Assembly: GCA_022709775.1 (NCBI GenBank)
Contig: JAKLIE010000176.1
Location: forward strand, 1-5,092
Reading direction: 5' to 3'
Source of the DNA: Pseudomonadota bacterium
GTDB taxonomy: Bacteria > Pseudomonadota > Gammaproteobacteria > Burkholderiales > Casimicrobiaceae
DNA: 5,092 nt
Positions 1 to 5,092 of this stretch are shown in pieces. The stretch's first letter is position 1, and every line of letters starts with the position of its first letter. The notes beneath the pieces were generated by a model that saw nothing but the letters and a program-made list of their open reading frames with translations, did no database searches and was not told where the DNA came from. The position numbers and the translations under genes are program-made.

Positions 1-17
1 CCGGACGGGGCGGGAGG

Positions 18-551
18 TCAGGGCACCACGAAGTGGCCGGAGCGCCCGCCGCGCTTCTCGGCCAGCCGGACGGCTTCGATGCGCATGCCGCGGTCGGCGG
101 CCTTGCACATGTCGTAGATCGTGAGCAGCCCGACGGCGGCGCCGGCGAGCGCCTCCATCTCGACGCCGGTTCGGCCGAGCGTCTCGGCCGTCACCTCGAT
201 CTCGACGGCGGGCGTGCCCGGGTCGAACGAGAACGCGACCGCCACGCGCGTGAGCGGCAGCGGATGGCAGAGCGGGATCAGGTCGGAAGTGCGCTTGGCC
301 GCCTGGATCGCGGCGATGCGGGCCACGCCGAGCACGTCGCCCTTCTTCGCGCCGCCCGAGCGCACCGCCGCGAGCGTCTCCGGCTGCATCGCGATGCGAC
401 CGACGGCGCGCGCCACGCGGTGGGTGGCCTCCTTGCCGCCCACGTCCACCATGTGCGCCTGCCCGGCCTCGTCGAAGTGGGTAAAATGGGCCTTCGCGCC
501 CTTCCGCCGTGTCGACGACGGCGCGCGGGCAGGCGGCGGGGACTTCGGCAT
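18..551 (-). CDS. moaC: MoaC, cyclic pyranopterin monophosphate synthase
   Basis: Cytoplasmic enzyme of the first stage of molybdenum cofactor synthesis. With MoaA it turns GTP into cyclic pyranopterin monophosphate, and MoaC acts on the 3',8-cyclo-dihydro-GTP intermediate. The 177-residue product follows the E. coli protein closely from about residue 22: AHMVDV (32-37), KGDV (70-73), [14 protein letters not shown] (84-97), TGVEMEAL (128-135) and IYDMCKA (145-151). K70, D147 and K150 match the catalytic E. coli K51, D128 and K131, so the enzyme should be active. It is about 16 residues longer than E. coli MoaC, mostly through a basic, Pro-rich N-terminal tail with no known role. The ATG at 551 was chosen because GGAA lies 6 nt upstream; an open frame continues upstream to 755, but that part overlaps the divergent bepA start and resembles no MoaC. 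The gene is transcribed away from the envelope genes and is complete, ending in TGA at 18-20. Confidence 0.96.
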   Translation of the reverse strand: MPKSPPPARAPSSTRRKGAKAHFTHFDEAGQAHMVDVGGKEATHRVARAVGRIAMQPETLAAVRSGGAKKGDVLGVARIAAIQAAKRTSDLIPLCHPLPLTRVAVAFSFDPGTPAVEIEVTAETLGRTGVEMEALAGAAVGLLTIYDMCKAADRGMRIEAVRLAEKRGGRSGHFVVP

Positions 552-661
552 CGATCGTTCCGTGCGTCGGGCCGGCCGCCGGTGAACTCCGGCGACCATT
601 TGACCATCATAGCAGGGTGCACCCCGCTCCTTTCCCTCCCTCGGCGCCGCCCGGCGCGTCG
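552..661. promoter_or_regulatory. Divergent intergenic region between moaC and bepA
   Basis: This 110-bp segment must hold at least part of the start signals of both divergent genes. Its centre (about 594-614) is the most AT-rich spot in the vicinity. On the minus strand it contains TATGAT (611-606), a 5/6 match to a sigma-70 -10 box, about 55 nt before the moaC start codon, but no good -35 hexamer lies 16-18 bp upstream. The same spot carries two copies of GACCAT (594-599 and 602-607), starting 8 bp apart, which could be a protein site or chance. On the plus strand TTGACC (600-605) looks like a -35 box, but no -10 box follows at normal spacing. From 620 to the bepA ATG the sequence is pyrimidine-rich with no purine-rich ribosome binding site. 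The promoter assignment is tentative. Confidence 0.35.
558..561 (-). promoter_or_regulatory. Weak ribosome binding site of moaC
   Basis: On the minus strand, ACGGAA places GGAA 6 nt before the ATG at 551. It is a short Shine-Dalgarno match but correctly spaced, and it supports this start over the upstream in-frame ATG codons. Confidence 0.35.
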
Positions 662-2179
662 ATGCGCCCGCGCCGGGCGCTGTCGGCGCTGCTGGCGTTC
701 GCGATCGCCGTCTCCCCCGCGATCGCGCCGGTCGCGCGCGCGCAGACCCAGGCATCCATGCGCGCCTCCGCCGCCCCTTCCGCCCTCCCGGACCTCGGCG
801 ATTCCGCGCAGGTCGCGCTCTCGCCGGCGCAGGAGCGCAAGCTCGGCGAGACGGCCCTGAAGCAGCTGCGCGCTGCGGGCGCCTACCTGAACGACCCGGA
901 GGTCAACGACTATCTGAACGAGCTCGGCCAGCGGCTCGTGGCCGCGAAGAACGACGCGCGCTACGACTTCCTGTTCTTCGCCGTGCCCGACCCGTCGATC
1001 AACGCGTTCGCGATGCCGGGCGGCTACATCGGCGTCAACACCGGCCTGATCCTGCTCGCGCAGAGCGAGTCGGAGCTCGCGAGCGTGCTCGCGCACGAGA
1101 TCACGCACGTGACGCAGAACCACATGGCGCGCATGCTCGAGAATCAGAAGAACTCGCTGCTGATGTCGCTGGCGGCACTGGCGGTCGCGATCATCGCCTC
1201 GCGGTCGAACTCGTCGTCGGGCAGCGAAGCGGTCCCCGCCGCGATCGCTTCGGCCCAGGCGCTGCAGGTCCAGAACCAGCTCAACTTCACGCGCGAGAAC
1301 GAGTACGAGGCCGACCGGATCGGCTTCCAGCGCCTCGACGCGGCCGGCTTCGACACCGGCGGCGCGGCGGCGCTGATGGAGCGGCTGCAGAAGGCGTCGC
1401 GCTTCACCGACGGCAACGTGCCGACCTACCTGCGCACGCACCCGATCACCTACGAGCGCATCGCGGAGGCGCAGGCGCGCGCGCAGTCGAAGTCCTACAG
1501 GCAGGTCGCCGATTCGCTCGACTTCCAGATGGTGCGCGCGCTGCTCCGCAGCTACGCCGGGCGGCCCGACGAGGCGGTGGCGTGGTTCGACAACGCGCTC
1601 GCCGAGCGCAAGTACAACAGCGAAGTCGCCGCGCGCTACGGACTGGTCGCGTCGCTGCTGCGCGACCAGCAGTACGCGCGGGCGTCGAAGGAGCTCGCCG
1701 CGCTCGAGAAGATCGCTCCGCCGCATCCGATGATCGAGGCGATCGCCGCGCACGTGCTGATGGACGGCGGCAACCCGGCGGCCGCGGCGACGCGGCTCGA
1801 GACCGCCCTCGCGCGCTACCCGAACAAGATGCAGCTCGTCTACGACTATCCGGAAGCCCTGCTCAAGGAAGGACGGCCGGCCCAGGCCTCGGCGTTCGCC
1901 GAGGCGCAGCTCCAGCGCTTCCCGCAGGATGGCCCGCTGCACGAGCTCGCCGCGAAGGCCTACGCGGAGCAGGGCAGGAACCTGAAGCAGCACCAGCACC
2001 TGGGCGAGTACTACGCTTGGATCGGCAACCTGCGCCTCGCGATCGACCAGATGGAGCTCGCGATCAAGTCGGGTGACGCCAACTTCTACGAGAGCTCGGT
2101 CGTCGAGACCCGGCTGCGCGCGCTCAGGCGCGAGCAGGCCGAGCAGCAGAAGGAAGGCTTCGGACGTTCCGCGGGCTGA
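662..2179 (+). CDS. bepA: BepA/YfgC-like periplasmic M48 metalloprotease with TPR region
   Basis: Secreted zinc protease of 505 residues (E. coli BepA is 487). In E. coli, BepA helps mature the LPS transporter LptD and degrades stalled outer-membrane proteins. Residues 1-27 form a Sec signal peptide: basic MRPRR, a hydrophobic core, and an ARA cleavage site before Q28. The mature protein opens with LPDLGDSA (42-49), much like the LPDMG start of mature BepA. The zinc site is HEITH (145-149) with the third ligand E214 in the EYEAD motif (214-218). H260 in RTHP aligns with BepA H246, the self-inhibitory switch ligand. Residues 290 to about 480 are helical and TPR-like, the substrate-binding part in BepA. 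The ATG at 662 was chosen because it starts the signal peptide; GTG 617 and ATG 509 are in frame upstream but would bury it. No Shine-Dalgarno is visible. All catalytic residues are present. A generic M48/TPR protease is the alternative if it is not a true orthologue. Confidence 0.9.
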   Translation: MRPRRALSALLAFAIAVSPAIAPVARAQTQASMRASAAPSALPDLGDSAQVALSPAQERKLGETALKQLRAAGAYLNDPEVNDYLNELGQRLVAAKNDARYDFLFFAVPDPSINAFAMPGGYIGVNTGLILLAQSESELASVLAHEITHVTQNHMARMLENQKNSLLMSLAALAVAIIASRSNSSSGSEAVPAAIASAQALQVQNQLNFTRENEYEADRIGFQRLDAAGFDTGGAAALMERLQKASRFTDGNVPTYLRTHPITYERIAEAQARAQSKSYRQVADSLDFQMVRALLRSYAGRPDEAVAWFDNALAERKYNSEVAARYGLVASLLRDQQYARASKELAALEKIAPPHPMIEAIAAHVLMDGGNPAAAATRLETALARYPNKMQLVYDYPEALLKEGRPAQASAFAEAQLQRFPQDGPLHELAAKAYAEQGRNLKQHQHLGEYYAWIGNLRLAIDQMELAIKSGDANFYESSVVETRLRALRREQAEQQKEGFGRSAG

Positions 2180-2320
2180 CGCGTCGCAGACGTCCCGGCC
2201 GTCGAGCTGCCGCCGACGCCGGCCCGCCGCGAGCGAGCGAACGCGAGACCCTGCCAGGCGCGTCCCGCCCGCTTCCCTTCTCTCCCCCCGCCCACCCCGC
2301 CCACCCCGCCCACGCCCACG
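2180..2320 (+). other. bepA to adaptor intergenic gap, no terminator seen
   Basis: This 141-bp spacer shows no GC hairpin followed by a T run. Only weak pairings occur, such as GACG/CGTC at 2189-2192 and 2200-2203. No convincing promoter boxes were found either. The frame of bepA stays open through the whole gap into the adaptor, with no other stop and no in-frame ATG, GTG or TTG before 2321, so the adaptor start at 2321 cannot be moved upstream with common start codons. The last 37 bp are a C-rich repeat, listed separately. Co-transcription of bepA with the efflux genes is therefore possible but unproven. Confidence 0.5.
2291..2320. repeat. C-rich short tandem repeat abutting the adaptor start codon
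   Basis: Two copies of CCCACCCCG (2291-2299, 2300-2308) are followed by two copies of CCCACG (2309-2314, 2315-2320), directly preceded by a run of six C (2284-2289). The minus strand thus has several closely spaced runs of three or more G, enough for a G-quadruplex. The array ends at the base before the adaptor ATG and so replaces the expected ribosome binding site; the mRNA there is nearly free of purine runs. Confidence 0.8.
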
Positions 2321-3907
2321 ATGCCCGCCTCCGACAGCCGGCCTTCCCGCCGTTCCGCATGGCGCAGTCCCGTCGTCGCCATCGTCGCCGCCGCAGCGAT
2401 CGCGGCCGCGGCCTGGGGCGCCTGGACCTGGTTCGGCAAGGGTTCGGGCGCGCCGGCGTACCGCCTGGCCAAGGTCGAGCGCGGATCGATCCAGGCGGTC
2501 GTGTCGGCGTCGGGCACGCTGCAGGCGGTGACGACCGTGCAGGTCGGCTCGCAGATCTCCGGGCAGATCAGGGAGCTCCACGCGGACTTCAACAGCGTCG
2601 TCAGGCAGGGACAGCTGCTCGCGCGCATCGACCCCGAGTCGTTCCAGCTCAAGGTGCGGCAGTCCGAGGCCGACCTCGAGGCGGCGCGCACGGCGATGCT
2701 GCAGCGCGAGAGCGACGCCGCCGCGCAGCGCTCGCAGCTCGTCCGCGCCCGCATCACGCACGAGGACGCGAAGCGCGACCTGGAGCGCAAGGAATCGCTC
2801 GTGCAGAAGGGGTTCATCTCGTCGGCCGACCGCGACAAGGCGCAGTTCACCGAGCGCGGCGCGGCGGAGGCCATCCGCACGACCGAGGCGCAGGTGAAGT
2901 CCGCGGACGCCCAGGTCGCGAACGCGGCCGCGACCATCCGGCAGCGCGAGGCGGCGCTCGCGTCGGCGCGCAACGACCTCGAGAAGACGGCGATCACCGC
3001 GCCGGTCAACGGCGTCGTGATCTCGCGGCAGGTGGACGCCGGACAGACCGTCGCCGCCAGCCTCAACACGCCGACGCTGTTCACGATCGCCGAGGATCTC
3101 TCGAAGATGCAGGTCGCGGTCGCGATCGACGAGACCGACATCGGGCGCATCCGGCCCGACATGCGGGTCACGTTCACCGTCGACGCGCACCCGGGACGCA
3201 CGTTCGAAGGCCGGGTCGACCAGATCCGGAAGTCCGCCCTGACGGTGCAGAACGTCGTCACCTACACGGTGATCGTCGCGACTCCCAATCCCGACCTCCG
3301 CCTCGTTCCCGGCATGACCGCGAACGTGCGCATCGTCTCCGACAGCCGCGAGAACGTGCTCAAGGTCGCGAACGCCGCGCTGCGCTGGCGACCGGCCGGC
3401 GCGGCGGCCGCGCAGGACGCCGCGACGACCGCGCCGGGCCAGGGCGCAGGCGGTGGCGACCCGCAGGCGCGCCGGCAGCGGCTCGTCGCGGAGCTGAAGC
3501 TCGACGCCGCGCAGGCCGCGCGCGTCGACGAGATCCTCGCCGAGCAGCGCAGCCGATTCGCGGAGCTGCGCGACCTGAACGACGCCGATCGGCGGCAACG
3601 CAGCGAGCGCATGCGCGCGGAGGCGAGACAGAAGATCAACGCGATCCTGAACGTCGAGCAGCAGAAGCGCTACGCCGAGATCGTCGCGGCCGAGACCGGT
3701 CGCCCGAGCGGCAGCGGCTCGGGACGCGTGTACACGGTCGTCGACGGCGCGCCGAAGGAAGTGGCGATACGGACCGGGCTCACCGACGGCAACGCGACCG
3801 AGGTCGTGTCGGGGCCGATCGCAGAAGGCGAGGAGGTGATCGTCGGCACGCAGCTCGCCAACGCAGCCGCCGCGAAGGCGGGCACCGGACCGCGCCTGCC
3901 CTTCTGA
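2321..3907 (+). CDS. MacA-like periplasmic adaptor (HlyD/RND family) with helical insert
   Basis: Inner-membrane-anchored adaptor that should link an ABC permease to an outer-membrane channel of TolC type. The 528 residues contain, in order, a basic N-terminus and one membrane helix (about 17-38), the first lipoyl half with VGSQISGQI (75-83), a long alpha-helical hairpin (about 106-222), the second lipoyl half with TAPVNGVV (226-233), a beta-barrel domain (about 260-340, with [16 protein letters not shown] at 321-336) and a membrane-proximal domain. That last domain is split: [14 protein letters not shown] (345-358) precedes, and RVYTVVDG (469-476) with [14 protein letters not shown] (485-498) follows, an insert of about 109 residues. 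E. coli MacA has 371 residues and no such insert. There is no Lys/Cys lipoprotein signal; the anchor is a helix. ATG 2321 is the only reasonable start, since the next in-frame Met is residue 126. No Shine-Dalgarno is seen. The ATPase follows after 20 bp. The substrate cannot be told from the sequence. Confidence 0.92.
   Translation: MPASDSRPSRRSAWRSPVVAIVAAAAIAAAAWGAWTWFGKGSGAPAYRLAKVERGSIQAVVSASGTLQAVTTVQVGSQISGQIRELHADFNSVVRQGQLLARIDPESFQLKVRQSEADLEAARTAMLQRESDAAAQRSQLVRARITHEDAKRDLERKESLVQKGFISSADRDKAQFTERGAAEAIRTTEAQVKSADAQVANAAATIRQREAALASARNDLEKTAITAPVNGVVISRQVDAGQTVAASLNTPTLFTIAEDLSKMQVAVAIDETDIGRIRPDMRVTFTVDAHPGRTFEGRVDQIRKSALTVQNVVTYTVIVATPNPDLRLVPGMTANVRIVSDSRENVLKVANAALRWRPAGAAAAQDAATTAPGQGAGGGDPQARRQRLVAELKLDAAQAARVDEILAEQRSRFAELRDLNDADRRQRSERMRAEARQKINAILNVEQQKRYAEIVAAETGRPSGSGSGRVYTVVDGAPKEVAIRTGLTDGNATEVVSGPIAEGEEVIVGTQLANAAAAKAGTGPRLPF
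3464..3694 (+). other. Spy/CpxP-like (LTxxQ-type) helical domain inside the adaptor
   Basis: Adaptor residues 382-458 are charged and strongly helix-forming, unlike the Ala/Gly/Gln-rich linkers on either side (about 359-381 and 459-468, the second being GSGSG-like). Two motifs recall the LTxxQ signature of the Spy/CpxP family: LDAAQ (394-398), followed by the amphipathic ARVDEIL, and LNVEQ (443-447), followed by QKRYAEI. Between them is a Arg/Glu-rich helix with an RxxRM pattern. In Spy and CpxP two LTxxQ motifs bracket a cradle-shaped helical hairpin that binds unfolded proteins; here they are about 49 residues apart, closer than in Spy. The domain lies where the adaptor meets the periplasmic membrane face. 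A chaperone or sensory role is inference; the motif match is weak (Asp or Asn replaces Thr), and a plain coiled-coil insert is the alternative. Confidence 0.6.
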
Positions 3908-3908
3908 C

Positions 3909-3916
3909 GGGGCGAG
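3909..3916 (+). promoter_or_regulatory. Probable ribosome binding site of the ABC ATPase
   Basis: GGGGCGAG begins two bases after the adaptor stop codon and ends 11 nt before the ATG at 3928. It is the only purine-rich stretch in the 20-bp gap. Spacing is slightly long. Translation could also be coupled to termination of the adaptor. Confidence 0.4.
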
Positions 3917-3927
3917 ACTCGACGTCC

Positions 3928-4734
3928 ATGGAGCGAACGGACACCACGCCCACGCGCGGCGGGACCTCGCCCCTCGTCGAGGCCCGCGACCTCGTCAAGG
4001 TCTACCGGATGGGCGAGACCGAGGTGCACGCGCTCGCGGGCGTGACGCTCGACATCGCGCACGGCGAGTTCGTCGCCGTGATGGGCCCCTCGGGATCGGG
4101 CAAGTCGACGTTCATGAACGTGATCGGCTGCCTCGACGTGCCGACCTCGGGCGGCTATCGCCTCGACGGCGAGGACACGGCGGTGCTCGACCCCGACGCG
4201 CTCGCCTCGATCCGCAACCGCAAGATCGGCTTCGTCTTCCAGCAGTTCAACCTGCTGCCGCGCACCTCCGCGCTCGACAACGTGGAGCTGCCGCTGCTCT
4301 ACGCGGGCGTGGCGGCGGACGAGCGGCACGCGCGGGCACGCGAGCGGCTCGCGCAGGTGGGCCTCGACGGTCGAGCCGACCACCATCCGTCGCAGCTGTC
4401 GGGCGGCCAGCAGCAGCGCGTCGCGATCGCCCGCGCGCTCGTCAACGACCCGAAGCTGATCCTGGCCGACGAGCCGACCGGCGCGCTCGACACCGCGACG
4501 AGCATCGAGGTCATGGCGCTCCTGCAGGCGCTCAATCGCGAGGGCATCACCATCGTCGTGGTCACGCACGAGAACGACGTCGCGGCCTTCGCGTCGCGCA
4601 CGATCCACTTCCGCGACGGCCGCGTGGTCTCCGACGTCCGCCACGCGCCCCGCGTCGCGCTCGCCCCGGCCGCCGTCGCGACACCGGTCCCGTCGGCGGC
4701 GCCCGCGAACGCGGCGTGGCAGAGGCCGCGATGA
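3928..4734 (+). CDS. MacB/LolD-type ABC transporter ATP-binding protein
   Basis: Cytoplasmic ATPase of a MacB-type transporter (type VII ABC fold, the mechanotransmission group with LolCDE and FtsEX). All nucleotide-binding motifs are intact in the 268-residue protein: Walker [10 protein letters not shown] (53-61), Q-loop VFQQFNLLP (103-111), signature LSGGQ (157-161), Walker B LILADEP (177-183), D-loop GALD (185-188) and switch H214 in VVTHEND. The sequence [20 protein letters not shown] is typical of the MacB/LolD/YknY subfamily. Residues from about 240 form an Ala/Pro-rich tail, probably disordered, where E. coli MacB continues into its membrane part; here the permease is a separate gene. 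ATG 3928 follows the adaptor stop by 20 bp with a plausible ribosome binding site; the same frame is open far upstream, but that part is only the shadow of the adaptor. Its TGA overlaps the ATG of a 13-codon ORF. Function in ATP-driven export is firm, the substrate unknown. Confidence 0.95.
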   Translation: MERTDTTPTRGGTSPLVEARDLVKVYRMGETEVHALAGVTLDIAHGEFVAVMGPSGSGKSTFMNVIGCLDVPTSGGYRLDGEDTAVLDPDALASIRNRKIGFVFQQFNLLPRTSALDNVELPLLYAGVAADERHARARERLAQVGLDGRADHHPSQLSGGQQQRVAIARALVNDPKLILADEPTGALDTATSIEVMALLQALNREGITIVVVTHENDVAAFASRTIHFRDGRVVSDVRHAPRVALAPAAVATPVPSAAPANAAWQRPR

Positions 4735-4772
4735 GCGCGAGCGGGACGTCGCAGCGGCGGGCGGTCCCGTGA
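4731..4772 (+). other. 13-codon ORF bridging ATPase and permease genes
   Basis: ATG at 4731 overlaps the ATPase stop as ATGA. Thirteen sense codons ([13 protein letters not shown]) then end in TGA at 4770-4772, which overlaps the permease GTG start as GTGA. It may be a tiny coupling ORF that carries ribosomes to the permease start, or chance. A third option is that the ATG was once the permease start and an indel in the GC-rich stretch 4751-4768 put it out of frame. No homology can be judged at this length. Confidence 0.25.
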
Positions 4773-5092
4773 GCTTCCTCGCGACGCTGAAGATCGCGCT
4801 GGCCGCGCTGCGCGTCAACAAGCTGCGCAGCGCGCTGACGATGCTCGGCATCATCATCGGCGTCGGCGCGGTGATCGCGATGACCGCGATCGGCGCGGGC
4901 GCGCAGGCCCGCGTCGAAGACCAGATCCGGAGCCTCGGCTCGAACCTCATCATCGTGCTGCCCGGCAACGTCACCTCCGGCGGCGTGCGGATGGGCTCCG
5001 GCGCGCAGCTCACGCTCTCCGAAGACGACGCCGCGGCCCTGCCGCGCGAGGTCGCCGAGATCGAGGTCGCCGCGCCGCAGCTGCGCGGCGGC
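4769..5092 (+). CDS. MacB-type ABC transporter permease, N-terminal part
   Basis: Inner-membrane permease of the FtsX/MacB fold; 108 codons are present and the frame runs off the window end without a stop. Residues 1-22 (with IALAALRVNKLRSALT) are the amphipathic cytoplasmic lead-in typical of the family. Residues about 22-44, containing TMLGIIIGVGAVIAM, form the first membrane helix. The rest, including QIRSLGSNLIIVLPG (52-66) and LTLSEDDAAAL (81-91), is the start of the periplasmic core domain, matching E. coli MacB (IRSIGTNTIDVYPG). Full-length relatives have about 400 residues and three further membrane helices near the C-terminus, which lie outside the window. GTG 4769 was chosen because the family homology begins there and no ATG, GTG or TTG occurs in this frame over at least the preceding 60 bp. 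GGCGGGCGG just upstream is at best a poor ribosome binding site; coupling to upstream translation is likely. It pairs with the preceding ATPase and adaptor. Confidence 0.93.
   Translation, partial: MSFLATLKIALAALRVNKLRSALTMLGIIIGVGAVIAMTAIGAGAQARVEDQIRSLGSNLIIVLPGNVTSGGVRMGSGAQLTLSEDDAAALPREVAEIEVAAPQLRGG

Noticed and set aside
509..661. N-terminal extension of BepA to ATG 509 or GTG 617
   Set aside because: It would put 15 to 51 extra residues ahead of a clear signal peptide that begins at ATG 662.
552..755. N-terminal extension of MoaC to an upstream in-frame ATG
   Set aside because: The added 68 residues are Arg/Ala/Pro-rich, resemble no MoaC and would overlap the bepA signal-peptide codons. 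The ATG at 551 has a spaced GGAA.
2180..2220. Possible terminator hairpin after bepA
   Set aside because: Only 4-6 bp stems with long loops can be drawn and no T run follows.
278..3598. Very long open frame on the minus strand (1106 codons) antisense to bepA and the adaptor
   Set aside because: The translation is mostly Arg, Leu, Val, Gly and Asp with no domain, and it lies opposite genes with clear family motifs. Long stop-free antisense frames are expected in such GC-rich coding DNA. Its end also overlaps moaC out of frame.
2359..3927. Upstream extension of the ATPase frame through the whole adaptor gene
   Set aside because: Arg/Gly/Ala-rich shadow of the adaptor. ABC homology starts only after 3928, where a start codon follows a plausible ribosome binding site.
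4363..4375. CTCGAC/GTCGAG inverted repeat inside the ATPase gene
   Set aside because: The one-base loop cannot form a hairpin, and it sits in conserved coding sequence; likely chance from GC-rich codons.
3670..5013. Minus-strand frame of 447 codons opposite the ATPase and permease
   Set aside because: No recognisable motif and biased composition; the plus strand carries complete ABC motifs over the same span.

Overview
The window is GC-rich throughout (roughly 70% G+C by eye) and reads as Gram-negative chromosomal DNA. I infer a proteobacterium, most likely a betaproteobacterium (Burkholderiales or a relative). The reasons are the BepA/YfgC-type periplasmic protease, the MacA-type adaptor that implies an outer membrane, and a moaC gene divergent from an M48 protease, an arrangement I associate with betaproteobacteria. 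No IS element, CRISPR array, tRNA, rRNA or phage gene is visible.

Layout. Positions 18-551 on the minus strand encode MoaC, the cyclic pyranopterin monophosphate synthase of molybdenum cofactor synthesis. A 110-bp divergent intergenic region (552-661) separates it from four plus-strand genes. These are a BepA-like secreted M48 zinc metalloprotease with a C-terminal TPR region (662-2179), a MacA/HlyD-type periplasmic adaptor (2321-3907), a MacB/LolD-type ABC ATPase (3928-4734), and the start of a MacB-type FtsX-fold permease (4769 to the window end, truncated by the window).

How the genes work together. The adaptor, ATPase and permease form a tripartite efflux system of MacAB type, with the ATPase and permease on separate polypeptides instead of fused as in E. 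coli MacB. The spacing (20 bp from adaptor to ATPase, 34 bp from ATPase to permease) indicates one operon. BepA is upstream in the same direction across a 141-bp gap with no recognisable terminator, so co-transcription is possible. BepA acts in outer-membrane protein quality control and MacAB-type pumps need an outer-membrane channel, so the plus-strand cluster has a cell-envelope theme. MoaC is functionally unrelated.

Most notable points. (1) The adaptor carries an insert of about 109 residues in its membrane-proximal domain whose core looks like a small Spy/CpxP (LTxxQ-type) helical domain. (2) A 13-codon ORF fills the ATPase-permease junction and overlaps both neighbours through ATGA and GTGA. 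(3) A C-rich tandem repeat occupies the place where the adaptor's ribosome binding site should be, and could form a G-quadruplex on the opposite strand. I see no wholly new multi-gene system; the adaptor with its built-in helical domain is the best candidate for something little described.
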